DNA of 44,022 nucleotides. Source: CAZCZU01 sp964503475 (GTDB taxonomy: Bacteria; Pseudomonadota; Zetaproteobacteria; Mariprofundales; Mariprofundaceae). Positions within the stretch are counted from its first letter, which is position 1. Every line of letters begins with the position of its first letter. This document shows, piece by piece, positions 31,333 through 38,679 of the stretch. Made by a program: the position numbers and the translations under genes. The stretch is from assembly GCA_964503475.1 (NCBI GenBank), contig CAZCZU010000020.1:1-44022 (forward strand), in the 5' to 3' direction. The notes beneath the pieces were generated by a model. It was not told the DNA's origin. It made no database searches and saw only the letters and a list, made by a program, of their open reading frames with translations.

Positions 31333-32181
31333 TCAGTGCTCAACCGGCTGATGTGCAATCGACAGATACACAACAGTCAGAATCATGAAGATGAATGCCT
31401 GCAGCAAACCGATGAAGAGATGGAATGCACTCCAGCCCAGACCGACAAGGAAGCCGACACCCATGCTGACCGGACCGCCGCTCAGCAGCAGGAAGGCAAT
31501 CAGCAGGAAGATCACTTCACCGGCAAACATGTTGCCGAAGAGTCGGAAGGAGAGACTGAGTGGCTTGGCCACCTCTTCAACTACCTTCAGGATCAGGTTG
31601 ACCGGGATCAGGAGCACACCGAACAGCTTGGCGATCGGATTCTTGGCTCCCAGCAGCAGGCTGGCAAACGGCTCCAGCAGCAGCTCTTTCATAAAGTGGC
31701 CCGGCTTCAGCTTGAACTCATAGTAGAGCACCATCAGGAACACGGAAATAGCCATCGCTGCCGGCAGATTCAGATCGTTGGTCGGAACCGGACGGAAGTG
31801 CTCTACACCGAACAGGTGCGCCACATGCCCCAACAGGAAGGCCGGCAGAATATCCAGGGTATTAATAAGGAAAATGAAGACAAAAATGGTCATCGCCAGC
31901 GGCGCAATCAGCGGATTGTGCACCGGGAAGTTGTCGTTGACCGTCTGGTTGATGAAGTCGGTGACCGATTCCATGAAATTCTGGGCGCCACCCGGCGCAG
32001 CATCGGCCACCAGCTTGCCTTTCAGCCACAGGGCGAAGACAAACATCAGACCCGCAACAACGAGGGTCACGACCATCGTATCCAGATGGATCTGCATAAA
32101 CGGATTGCTTTCGTCGAACTTGTAGGTCCAGTACTGCAGATGATCTGCAATGCCGCCGCTGTGCTGTTCCTGTGCTGCCAA
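31333..32181 (-). CDS. atpB: ATP synthase Fo subunit a
   Basis: A 282-aa membrane subunit with the proton half-channels. The essential arginine is visible in PLSLSFRLFGNMFAGE, matching R210 of Escherichia coli. About five or six hydrophobic helices follow a hydrophilic N-terminus (EQHSGGIADHLQYWTY), and the protein ends LTVVYLSIAHQPVEH. It starts 11 bases after the atpI stop. Confidence 0.97.
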   Translation of the reverse strand: MAAQEQHSGGIADHLQYWTYKFDESNPFMQIHLDTMVVTLVVAGLMFVFALWLKGKLVADAAPGGAQNFMESVTDFINQTVNDNFPVHNPLIAPLAMTIFVFIFLINTLDILPAFLLGHVAHLFGVEHFRPVPTNDLNLPAAMAISVFLMVLYYEFKLKPGHFMKELLLEPFASLLLGAKNPIAKLFGVLLIPVNLILKVVEEVAKPLSLSFRLFGNMFAGEVIFLLIAFLLLSGGPVSMGVGFLVGLGWSAFHLFIGLLQAFIFMILTVVYLSIAHQPVEH

Positions 32182-32192
32182 GACACACCCCT

Positions 32193-32588
32193 TTATTGAT
32201 CGGCCCTGTCGCGCATCGCCTGTCGCATTCCGAACAGGAAGACCGCCGACTGGGCCACAAAAATCCCCGCAGCGACCGCCAGCAGATGCAGACCGATCGC
32301 ATACGCCATAACCAGCAAAACAAGAATGCCGGTAAATCGCTGGACAGCTGCTGCATAAAGCAGCCGCCTGCCATCTTCAACCGTGAGATTCGCCGCCTGT
32401 TCGATGCGTCGCCGCAGGAACCAGCCACCGCCCATCATGGTGAGCACCCCATAAGCAAGGGACATGCCAACCATCGGGTTGAAGAGTACCGCGCCGCCAC
32501 CGCCAAGCAGAATCGCCACAATCAGCTGAAGTCGCAGCAGGCCAAGGGCCGGAATTTCTCCGGTCTGCCTGTCACTCCATGACTTCAT
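32193..32588 (-). CDS. atpI: ATP synthase assembly protein AtpI
   Basis: A 131-aa small membrane protein at the head of the operon, with four hydrophobic segments (about residues 15-33, 40-57, 75-95, 98-117) joined by basic loops. AtpI helps c-ring assembly and is weakly conserved; the call rests on position, size and topology. A candidate promoter lies 65-93 bases upstream. Confidence 0.88.
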   Translation of the reverse strand: MKSWSDRQTGEIPALGLLRLQLIVAILLGGGGAVLFNPMVGMSLAYGVLTMMGGGWFLRRRIEQAANLTVEDGRRLLYAAAVQRFTGILVLLVMAYAIGLHLLAVAAGIFVAQSAVFLFGMRQAMRDRADQ

Positions 32589-32652
32589 GATTCACACCCG
32601 AAACGGAAGCGCCGACATCGCCAGAAGGTCGCCCCTCTGTTTTGCGCGGCGA

Positions 32653-32681
32653 TTTCTAGCAGAAGACGCGGCAATACTCAA
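32653..32681 (-). promoter_or_regulatory. Possible sigma-70 promoter of the atp operon
   Basis: On the minus strand TTGAGT (32681-32676), a 17-base spacer, then TAGAAA (32658-32653). Four of six bases match in each box. It lies in the 109-base gap between the small EF-hand-like gene and atpI. Read-through from ahcY is also possible, since no terminator is seen here. Confidence 0.35.
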
Positions 32682-32697
32682 GCATCAACCCCGTATT

Positions 32698-32964
32698 CTA
32701 TTCGTAAACAGCGCGCAGGCCGCGCAGATAGCGCTGTGCCCGCGTTTCGCCGCCGGCCAGCATCACATCCGGATCCTCGCCCAGCGCCTTCACCGAGGCG
32801 CGCGCATAGGCCATGCGCTCCTCCTCGCTCATCCGCTTCCAGTCGCTGGCATCCACCAGCGCATCACCCGTCTTGTCGAAGCGGGCATCCACGGCCAGGC
32901 CGTCATCGGCACTGGCCACCCCGCCAAGCAGCAGGGCAGCCAGCACCAACGGCATCAGCCGCAT
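32698..32964 (-). CDS. Small secreted protein with one EF-hand-like loop
   Basis: An 88-aa protein I do not recognise as a named family. It has a clear Sec signal peptide (MRLMPLVLAALLLGGVASAD, cleavage near residue 19), so the mature protein is about 69 aa and periplasmic. Residues of the mature part read D-K-T-G-D-A-L-V-D-A-S-D, which fits the spacing of a calcium-binding EF-hand loop (acidic or polar at 1, 3, 5, 9 and 12), although Gly6 is Ala. The remainder is helical and charged (RMSEEERMAYARAS). It starts one base after the ahcY stop and is probably cotranscribed with it. Function unknown. Confidence 0.72.
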   Translation of the reverse strand: MRLMPLVLAALLLGGVASADDGLAVDARFDKTGDALVDASDWKRMSEEERMAYARASVKALGEDPDVMLAGGETRAQRYLRGLRAVYE

Positions 32965-32965
32965 C

Positions 32966-34261
32966 CTAGTAACGGTAGTGCTCCGGCTTGTACGGACCCT
33001 CGACCGGAATACCGAGGTACTCGGCCTGTTTGTCGGTCAGGGCTGTCAGGTTTGCACCAATCTTCTGCAGATGCAGGCGCGCCACCTTCTCGTCCAGATG
33101 CTTCGGCAGCACGTAAACCTTGTTTTCGTACTGATCGGCATGGTTCCACAGCTCGATCTGGGCGATCACCTGGTTGGTGAACGAGGCACTCATCACGAAG
33201 CTCGGATGGCCGGTCGCACAACCGAGGTTCACCAGACGACCCTCGGCCAGCAGCGTAATGCGCTTGCCATCCGGGAAGATCACCTGGTCGACCTGCGGCT
33301 TGATGTTGACCCACTCGTACTGGCGGATGCTGGCCACATCGATCTCGTTGTCGAAATGACCGATGTTGCAGACGATGGCCTCATCCTTCATGGCCTGCAT
33401 ATGATCATGGGTGATCACATCGACGTTACCGGTGGTGGTGACGAAGATATCACCGAGGGCTGCCGCCTCGTCCATGGTGACCACGCGGTAGCCTTCCATC
33501 GCAGCCTGCAGGGCGTTGATCGGATCGATCTCGGTCACCCAGGTGGTGGCGCCCATACCGCGGAAGGCCTGGGCACAGCCCTTGCCGACATCGCCGTAGC
33601 CGAGCACAACACAGATCTTGCCGGCGATCATGACGTCGGTTGCACGCTTGATACCGTCAATCAGCGATTCACGGCAGCCGTAGAGGTTGTCGAACTTGGA
33701 CTTGGTCACCGAGTCGTTGACGTTGATGGCCGGCACCTTCAGTTCGCCGTTCTTCGCCATCTCGTAGAGGCGATGCACGCCGGTGGTGGTCTCCTCGGAG
33801 ATACCCTTCACCTCGGCCAGCAGCTGCGGATACTTGTCGTGCATGATCTGGGTCAGGTCGCCGCCATCGTCGAGAATCATGTTCGGCGTCCAGCCGTCCG
33901 GGCCCTGGATGGTCTGCTCGATGCACCACCAGAACTCCTCCTCGGTCTCGCCCTTCCAGGCGAAGGTCGGGATACCGGCAGCGGCCATGGCGGCGGCAGC
34001 CTGATCCTGAGTGGAGAAGATATTACAGGAGGACCAGCGCACGGTCGCGCCCAGTGCCACCAGCGTCTCCATCAGCACGGCCGTCTGGATGGTCATGTGC
34101 AGGCAGCCTGCGATGCGGGCACCTTTCAGCGGCTTGGACTCGCCATACTCCTCGCGCAGGGCCATCAGGCCCGGCATCTCGGTCTCGGCGATACGCACTT
34201 CCTTGCGGCCCCATTCAGCCAGCGAGAAATCCGCCACTTTGTAATCGGTAAATTCGCTCAT
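32966..34261 (-). CDS. ahcY: S-adenosylhomocysteinase
   Basis: A 431-aa NAD-dependent hydrolase that splits SAH, the by-product of SAM-dependent methylation, to adenosine and homocysteine. Visible: the N-terminal AWGRKEVRIAE-like start (ADFSLAEWGRKEV), MTIQTAVLMETL, SCNIFSTQDQAAAA, the NAD-binding GYGDVGKGCAQAFRG, TTTGNVDVI, ICNIGHFDNEIDV and the C-terminal PYKPEHYRY. AGGAG lies six bases before the ATG. A SAH riboswitch sits in the leader, so expression should rise when SAH builds up. Confidence 0.98.
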   Translation of the reverse strand: MSEFTDYKVADFSLAEWGRKEVRIAETEMPGLMALREEYGESKPLKGARIAGCLHMTIQTAVLMETLVALGATVRWSSCNIFSTQDQAAAAMAAAGIPTFAWKGETEEEFWWCIEQTIQGPDGWTPNMILDDGGDLTQIMHDKYPQLLAEVKGISEETTTGVHRLYEMAKNGELKVPAINVNDSVTKSKFDNLYGCRESLIDGIKRATDVMIAGKICVVLGYGDVGKGCAQAFRGMGATTWVTEIDPINALQAAMEGYRVVTMDEAAALGDIFVTTTGNVDVITHDHMQAMKDEAIVCNIGHFDNEIDVASIRQYEWVNIKPQVDQVIFPDGKRITLLAEGRLVNLGCATGHPSFVMSASFTNQVIAQIELWNHADQYENKVYVLPKHLDEKVARLHLQKIGANLTALTDKQAEYLGIPVEGPYKPEHYRY

Positions 34262-34286
34262 CTCATACTCCTATGGACATAAAAAT

Positions 34287-34355
34287 ATGAGCACCGTTTG
34301 TTCGTGAAATCGTGACTGAGCCTAGCCCGGATCGGGTTGCAGTGCTCCTCAGTCA
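34287..34355 (-). ncRNA. SAH riboswitch in the ahcY leader
   Basis: Read on the minus strand, the segment has the SAH riboswitch plan. P1 is TGACTGAG (34355-34348) with CTCAGTCA (34320-34313), 8 bp. The conserved GAGGAGCACTGCAAC follows, then hairpin CCCG/CGGG, the joining GCTAGGCTC, and AACGGTGCTC near the 3' end. A pseudoknot forms between GAGCAC (34347-34342) and GTGCTC (34294-34289). The known consensus (GAGGAGCGCUGC, AGGCUCG, AACGGCGCUC) is met with compensatory A and U changes in the pseudoknot. It ends shortly before the ahcY ribosome-binding site. This class binds SAH and switches the downstream gene on. Confidence 0.92.
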
Positions 34356-34376
34356 GGGGAACTGTTTTTTTAGATG

Positions 34377-34466
34377 TTAAAAAGGCTCCTGCCTTTTTAA
34401 CTTAACGGATCGCAAAACGCGGTTTCGCGATCCTCACAGGCTTCGCCTGCTCGCCCATCCCTGGGC
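34377..34466 (+). repeat. Structured intergenic repeat, copy A
   Basis: First copy of the multi-hairpin repeat family. Stem I: arms TTAAAAAGGC (34377-34386) and GCCTTTTTAA (34391-34400), loop TCCT. Stem II: GGATCGC (34407-34413) and GCGATCC (34427-34433) around AAAACGCGGTTTC. Linker TCAC. Stem III: CAGGC/GCCTG. Stem IV: GCCC (34453) and GGGC (34463) with loop ATCCCT. It begins 21 bases upstream of the SAH riboswitch as ahcY is read, where the ahcY promoter would be expected. Confidence 0.85.
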
Positions 34467-34482
34467 TCGGGCCTTGCTTGAT

Positions 34483-34583
34483 GCTGAATAAGGGCTCCTG
34501 CCCCTTTCAGCTGACGGCGCGCAAAACGCGGTTTCGCTCGCCTCACAAGTCAGCACAGCCGCCTTGCTCGCCCTTCCCTGGGC
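34483..34583 (+). repeat. Structured intergenic repeat, copy B
   Basis: Second copy, head to tail after copy A. Stem I ends in GGGC-TCCT-GCCC (34492-34503). Stem II: GGCGCGC (34516-34522) and GCTCGCC (34536-34542) around the same AAAACGCGGTTTC core. Linker TCAC. A short CAAG/CTTG stem follows, then stem IV GCCC/GGGC with loop TTCCCT. Stem II arms differ from copy A but still pair. Confidence 0.85.
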
Positions 34584-34619
34584 TCGATCACTGCCCGGTC
34601 AGACAGGATCGAGATTCAA

Positions 34620-34653
34620 ACATGGTTGCGGGACGCCTAGCCCGCAACCATGT
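34620..34653 (-). terminator. Hairpin after metK, possible terminator
   Basis: Perfect 13-bp stem: ACATGGTTGCGGG (34620-34632) and CCCGCAACCATGT (34641-34653) with an eight-base loop, 28 bases past the metK stop. On the minus strand only TTTG follows, so termination by a U-run is weak; it may instead stabilise the mRNA 3' end. Apart from this hairpin, copies A and B and the riboswitch, I see nothing in the 420-base gap 34262-34681. Confidence 0.5.
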
Positions 34654-34681
34654 CGCATCAGATCAAAAGGCGGCCTCTGCC

Positions 34682-35851
34682 TCAGATACCTGCGGCGGCC
34701 TTCAGCTCGGCGGCCTTATCGGTCCGCTCCCAGGAGAACTCCGGCAGTTCGCGGCCGAAGTGACCGTAGGCCGCCGTCTTGGCATAGATCGGACGCAGCA
34801 GGTCGAGCTGCTGCACGATACCCTTCGGACGCAGGTCGAACACCTCACGCACGATTTCGGCCAGCTTGCCCTCGTCGATCTTGCCGGTGCCGAAGGTGTT
34901 GATCATAACACTCAAGGGCTTGGCGACACCGATGGCATAGGCCACCTGCACCTCGCAGCGATCGGCCAGGCCGGCGGCCACAATATTCTTGGCCACATAA
35001 CGCATCATGTAGCAGGCGGAGCGATCGACTTTCGTCGGATCCTTGCCGGAGAAGGCACCGCCACCGTGGTGGCCGAAACCGCCGTAGGTGTCGACAATGA
35101 TCTTGCGACCGGTCACACCGCAGTCGCCCACCGGGCCACCGATGACGAAACGGCCGGTCGGGTTGATGTGGAATTCGGTCCCGGCATGCAGCAGCCCGGT
35201 CGGCTCCAGCACCGGCTTCAGGATCTCCTCCATCACCGCCTCGGTGAGCTCCTTGTGCTCGATGTCCGGCTCATGCTGGGTGGAGAGCACCACGGCATCG
35301 ATCGCCACCGGCCTGGAATCCTCATAGCGCACCGTCACCTGCGACTTGGCGTCCGGACGCAGGAACGGCAGCACGCCGGCCTTGCGTACGGCAGCCTGCT
35401 TCTCGGCCAGGCGATGGGAGAGGTAAATCGGGGTCGGCATCAGCACCTCGGTCTCATTCGACGCATAGCCGAACATCAAACCCTGGTCGCCGGCGCCCTG
35501 GTCGAGATCAAGGCCCTCGCCCTCGTTCACACCCGCGGCAATATCCACCGACTGCTTGTCGAGGCTGACCAGTACCGCACACGACTCCCAGTCGAAGCCC
35601 ATGGCGGAGGAGTTGTAGCCGATCTCCCTGATGGCGGAGCGGACGATATCCTGATAATCGATCTGGGCCGATGTCGTGATTTCGCCGGCAATCAGCGCCA
35701 TGCCGGTGGTTACCAGCGTCTCGCAGGCCACGCGGGCATACTTGTCCTGCGTCAGGATGGCATCGAGGACGCCGTCGGAAATACGGTCGGCCACCTTGTC
35801 CGGATGCCCTTCCGACACCGACTCACTGGTAAATACAAAATCCCTGCTCAT
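34682..35851 (-). CDS. metK: S-adenosylmethionine synthetase
   Basis: A 389-aa MetK, which makes SAM from methionine and ATP. Signature blocks: FTSESVSEGHPDKVADRISD at the N-terminus, GAGDQGLMFGYASNET, GGFGHHGGGAFSGKDPTKVDRSACY (P-loop-like and second signature) and the C-terminal YGHFGRELPEFSWERTDKA. The ATG at 35851 is chosen because the product then begins MSRDFVFTSES; GGGG lies about six bases before it. An extension to 35917 is not supported. It lies upstream of the riboswitch-controlled ahcY on the same strand, so SAM production and SAH removal are neighbours. I see no SAM riboswitch in its 146-base leader. Confidence 0.98.
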   Translation of the reverse strand: MSRDFVFTSESVSEGHPDKVADRISDGVLDAILTQDKYARVACETLVTTGMALIAGEITTSAQIDYQDIVRSAIREIGYNSSAMGFDWESCAVLVSLDKQSVDIAAGVNEGEGLDLDQGAGDQGLMFGYASNETEVLMPTPIYLSHRLAEKQAAVRKAGVLPFLRPDAKSQVTVRYEDSRPVAIDAVVLSTQHEPDIEHKELTEAVMEEILKPVLEPTGLLHAGTEFHINPTGRFVIGGPVGDCGVTGRKIIVDTYGGFGHHGGGAFSGKDPTKVDRSACYMMRYVAKNIVAAGLADRCEVQVAYAIGVAKPLSVMINTFGTGKIDEGKLAEIVREVFDLRPKGIVQQLDLLRPIYAKTAAYGHFGRELPEFSWERTDKAAELKAAAGI

Positions 35852-35997
35852 GTTAACCCCTGTATAAGGATATCTGTCTGATCGCCCTGCGTCCGACAAT
35901 GTAAGGAGACGGGGCAAAAGCGCGCGTAAGCTACATCAAACCCGGAAGGGCTCAAGCCCGCCACAAAACAGGCCACAGCATCGGCACCGGATAACGA

Positions 35998-37602
35998 TCA
36001 GCGGCGCAGCGTCAGCGCCATGGCCAGGCCGAGGAACATGACCAGCACCGCACCGATACCCTGCAGCATCTGCTCCTGCTGCCACATCATGCCCAGGCCC
36101 ACGGCACCGCCGGCCAGCAGCACTAGCCCGATCAGATCGCGCCACAGCGGCACCTCGTCATTCGAGGTCGCCTCCTCCTCGTGACGCTGCAGGGCCGCGC
36201 GAATCTCGCCCGGCAGCTGCAACCAGTCGCGCATGCCGGTCTGCGCCTCATTCAGCATCCGCTTCGCCTTCGCCTGCGGCCCGAGATTCTCGGCCACCCA
36301 TCCGGCCACCAGCGGCTTGGCCAGCGACCAGACATTGATCCCCGGCTCCAGTTCGCGCGCCACACCCTCGATGACCACCATCGTCTTCTGCAGCAGCAGC
36401 AGCTCGGGGCGCGTCTCCATCTTGAAGCGTTCGGTCACCGAGAAGAGATAGAAGAGCAGCTCGGCCAGCGAAATCTCGCTCAGGGGGCGGTTGAAGATCG
36501 GCTCGGCGATCTCGCGCATCGCATCCTCGAAGGCGGAGACATCGGTATCGGCCGGCACATAACCCGCCTCGACATGCACCTCGGCCGCCCTGCGATAATC
36601 CTGCTGCAAAAAGGAGAGCAGCATGTCGGCGAGATAAAGCCGGCTCTGCAGCGGCATGCGCCCGACAATGCCGAAATCGACCAGCAGGATCTCGCCCTCG
36701 TCCGAAACAAAGATATTGCCCGGATGCAGGTCGGCGTGGAAATAGCCGTCGACGAAAACCATGTGGAAGAAGAGGGTCGCCAGCCGCTCGCACAGCGCCT
36801 CGGTATCGAAGCCCCTGTCGATCAGCGCCGCGCGCTCGTCGATCGGGGTACCGGAGATGCGCTCGGTAACCATGACGTGCATACCGGAGTAGTCCCACAG
36901 CACGGCCGGCACGCCGCCACCGGCAAAATCCTTCAGGTTATCGGCGAAACGGCCGGCGTGGGCCGCCTCGGCACGCAGGTTCAGCTCCTCGCGGATGGTG
37001 GTGGCGAACTCATCCACCACCTGCGGCGCCTTCAGGCGACGATACTCGGGCAGATAACGATCAAAGAGTGCGGCCAGCAGGCGCAGAATGGAGAGATCGG
37101 CTTCGATGGTCTTGTGGATACGCGGCCGGCGCACCTTGACCGCCACCTTGCGCCCGTCGTGCAGGCGGGCGAAATGCACCTGGGCAATCGAGGCCGCCGC
37201 CACCGGCACCTCGTCGAACTCGGCGAAGACACCGTTCTCGCCCAGCAGCGGCCGCTTGTAGGCCGCCTCCAGCACCTTGGCCACCTCGGAGAAGCGCTCC
37301 GGCGGCACATCGTCCTGCAGCTTCTTGAGTTCCATGGCCATCTCGATCGGCAGCAGGTCGACACGGGTGGAGAGCATCTGGCCGAACTTGATGAAGGTCG
37401 GGCCAAGCCGTTCCAGCACCACGCGCACCTGCGGCCCGAGATTCTCCGGCAGCTCGTCGGAATGGAACAGGCGCCAGAACCAGGCGTAAGGACGGAAGAG
37501 ATGCAGGCGCACAGCCAGCGCCCCCAGGCCATGCAGCGTCAGGATATGGACGATGACAAAGAGGCGGATATTACGACGAAGCCAGTACGGCGCCTTGATC
37601 AT
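35998..37602 (-). CDS. ubiB: Ubiquinone biosynthesis ATPase/kinase-like protein UbiB
   Basis: A 534-aa ABC1/ADCK/UbiB family protein needed for ubiquinone synthesis, acting as an ATPase that may extract lipid intermediates from the membrane. The KxGQ signature appears as FIKFGQMLSTRVDLLP; the A-rich loop as AAASIAQVHFA; then VAVKVRRP, DGYFHADLHPGNIFV and the metal-binding LLVDFGIVGRM. The C-terminus has two membrane helices (IGLVLLAGGAVGLGMMW and IGAVLVMFLGLAMALTL). The ATG at 37602 is chosen (MIKAPYWLRRNIRLF), 11 bases after the ubiJ-like stop. It is the third gene of the ubiE-ubiJ-ubiB order known from Escherichia coli. Confidence 0.96.
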   Translation of the reverse strand: MIKAPYWLRRNIRLFVIVHILTLHGLGALAVRLHLFRPYAWFWRLFHSDELPENLGPQVRVVLERLGPTFIKFGQMLSTRVDLLPIEMAMELKKLQDDVPPERFSEVAKVLEAAYKRPLLGENGVFAEFDEVPVAAASIAQVHFARLHDGRKVAVKVRRPRIHKTIEADLSILRLLAALFDRYLPEYRRLKAPQVVDEFATTIREELNLRAEAAHAGRFADNLKDFAGGGVPAVLWDYSGMHVMVTERISGTPIDERAALIDRGFDTEALCERLATLFFHMVFVDGYFHADLHPGNIFVSDEGEILLVDFGIVGRMPLQSRLYLADMLLSFLQQDYRRAAEVHVEAGYVPADTDVSAFEDAMREIAEPIFNRPLSEISLAELLFYLFSVTERFKMETRPELLLLQKTMVVIEGVARELEPGINVWSLAKPLVAGWVAENLGPQAKAKRMLNEAQTGMRDWLQLPGEIRAALQRHEEEATSNDEVPLWRDLIGLVLLAGGAVGLGMMWQQEQMLQGIGAVLVMFLGLAMALTLRR

Positions 37603-37613
37603 ATAGGGCGATC

Positions 37614-38258
37614 CTAATCCAGATCTTGCATACGGTGTTCGATGCGGGTGGCGCGCCCTTTCAGGCGGCTCACCTTGTGGCTCAGGGCCTCGACACCCGC
37701 CTGCCACGCCTGCAGGCGCTCGGCATCGGGGATATCGGCACGACGGATATAGTCGGAGACCGCCTGGCGCGAGCCCTCGCTGACCCGTTTCTCGGCCGCC
37801 ACCAGTGCATGCGCCGCTTTGGCCACACGGGTACCGAAGAAATCACCGAAGGCGTCGCGCAGCTCACGCTCCCAGTCGAGATCGGCGGTGGCGAGCAGCC
37901 GCTTGAAGCGCAGCATCGCCTCGGAATCGCCGGAGAGCTTCAGCTCCTGGCGGAAGACCAGGTCGTCCGGATCCTCATGCTCAAAGCAGAGTTGGGCGAA
38001 ACCGGCCGTCGTCGCCTGGATACGCACATCCACCTCGCCGCCATGCGAAGGATGCACCCACGGCTTGCCGCGCCGGAAACCGAGGAAGATCACCGCCCCG
38101 GTATCGCTGACATGGATACGAAACACCTTGCCCTCAAGCTCCTTAAGGTGCGGTTTCAGCGACTTGTCGCGCTCGAAAAAGAGCCCCAGCACCGTGGAGA
38201 GCACCACGCACTGCACCGGCACCGGAATCAGCCTCAAAGGTAGAAACATAACGCTCAT
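37614..38258 (-). CDS. ubiJ: SCP2-domain ubiquinone biosynthesis accessory factor, UbiJ-like
   Basis: A 214-aa protein with an N-terminal SCP2-type lipid-binding domain (about 1-115: LKELEGKVFRIHVSDTGAVIF, QELKLSGDSEAMLRFKRLL) and a C-terminal helical part ending in a heptad-like coil (AGVEALSHKVSRLKGRATRIEHRM). UbiJ organises the soluble Ubi metabolon and binds ubiquinone intermediates. Identity rests on the domain plan plus its place between ubiE and ubiB; SCP2 sequences diverge fast. The anaerobic paralogue UbiT is the main alternative. Unusually, 421 bases separate it from ubiE because three repeats lie there. Confidence 0.88.
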   Translation of the reverse strand: MSVMFLPLRLIPVPVQCVVLSTVLGLFFERDKSLKPHLKELEGKVFRIHVSDTGAVIFLGFRRGKPWVHPSHGGEVDVRIQATTAGFAQLCFEHEDPDDLVFRQELKLSGDSEAMLRFKRLLATADLDWERELRDAFGDFFGTRVAKAAHALVAAEKRVSEGSRQAVSDYIRRADIPDAERLQAWQAGVEALSHKVSRLKGRATRIEHRMQDLD

Positions 38259-38298
38259 GAGGCTATCACCTCATTCGTTTTTGTGTGGATCGCACTGC

Positions 38299-38396
38299 GG
38301 CATCCCTGCCTGGCGCTTGAACGCGCAGCGCAAAGCGCGGTTTCCGCTGCGCTTACGGGTGCGCATACGCTTACCCGCCGCCCCTCCGTGGGCGGG
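38299..38396 (+). repeat. Structured intergenic repeat, copy E
   Basis: GGC-ATCCCT-GCC (38299-38310) marks stem I. Stem II is a perfect 8-bp GCGCAGCG (38323-38330) and CGCTGCGC (38345-38352) around CAAAGCGCGGTTTC. Linker TTAC. Stem III is GGGTGCG paired with CGC and ACCC (38357-38376). Stem IV is CCC-CTCCGT-GGG inside CCCGCC/GGCGGG (38374-38396). It points opposite to the flanking ubi genes. Confidence 0.8.
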
Positions 38397-38465
38397 CATG
38401 ATTTCATTACCCTGTTCATATCTCCCCTCTCACAAATCACCATGGCCGGAACGAAGCCCGCCTTC

Positions 38466-38562
38466 CCACCCATGGACGGGTGGCGGTGCGCAGCACCGTG
38501 AGTCCGGCAAAGACCACGCTCTTTGTCGGACGTCAAAGGCTGAAGGCAGGATACCTGCAGCC
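38466..38562 (-). repeat. Structured intergenic repeat, copy F
   Basis: Listed by plus-strand position. Stem IV: CCACCC (38466-38471) and GGGTGG (38478-38483). Stem III: CGGTGC and GCACCG (38484-38498). Linker TGAG (CTCA on the minus strand). Stem II: GTCCGGCAAAGA (38502-38513) and TCTTTGTCGGAC (38520-38531), 12 bp with one wobble. Stem I: GGCTG (38538-38542) and CAGCC (38558-38562) enclosing CAGG/CCTG. Confidence 0.85.
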
Positions 38563-38576
38563 GCATCAAACAAGTC

Positions 38577-38674
38577 CCACCCATGGACGGGTGGTGGCGC
38601 AATGCGCCGTGAGCAACATGAAGATCGCACTCTTCATGTTGCGTCCAAAGGCTGGAGGCAGGATGCCTGCAGCC
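38577..38674 (-). repeat. Structured intergenic repeat, copy G
   Basis: Tandem partner of copy F, same orientation and nearly the same length. Stem IV: CCACCC/GGGTGG, identical to F. Stem III: GGCGC/GCGCC (38596-38608). Stem II: GCAACATGAAGA (38613-38624) and TCTTCATGTTGC (38631-38642), a perfect 12 bp whose outer part is unrelated to F. Stem I: GGCTG/CAGCC (38650-38674). Both arms of stems II and III changed together between F and G. Apart from E, F and G the gap 38259-38679 holds nothing I can name. Confidence 0.85.
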
Positions 38675-38679
38675 GTATG

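Noticed and set aside
35852..35997. SAM riboswitch before metK
   Set aside because: I could not find the core of any SAM riboswitch class in the 146-base gap.
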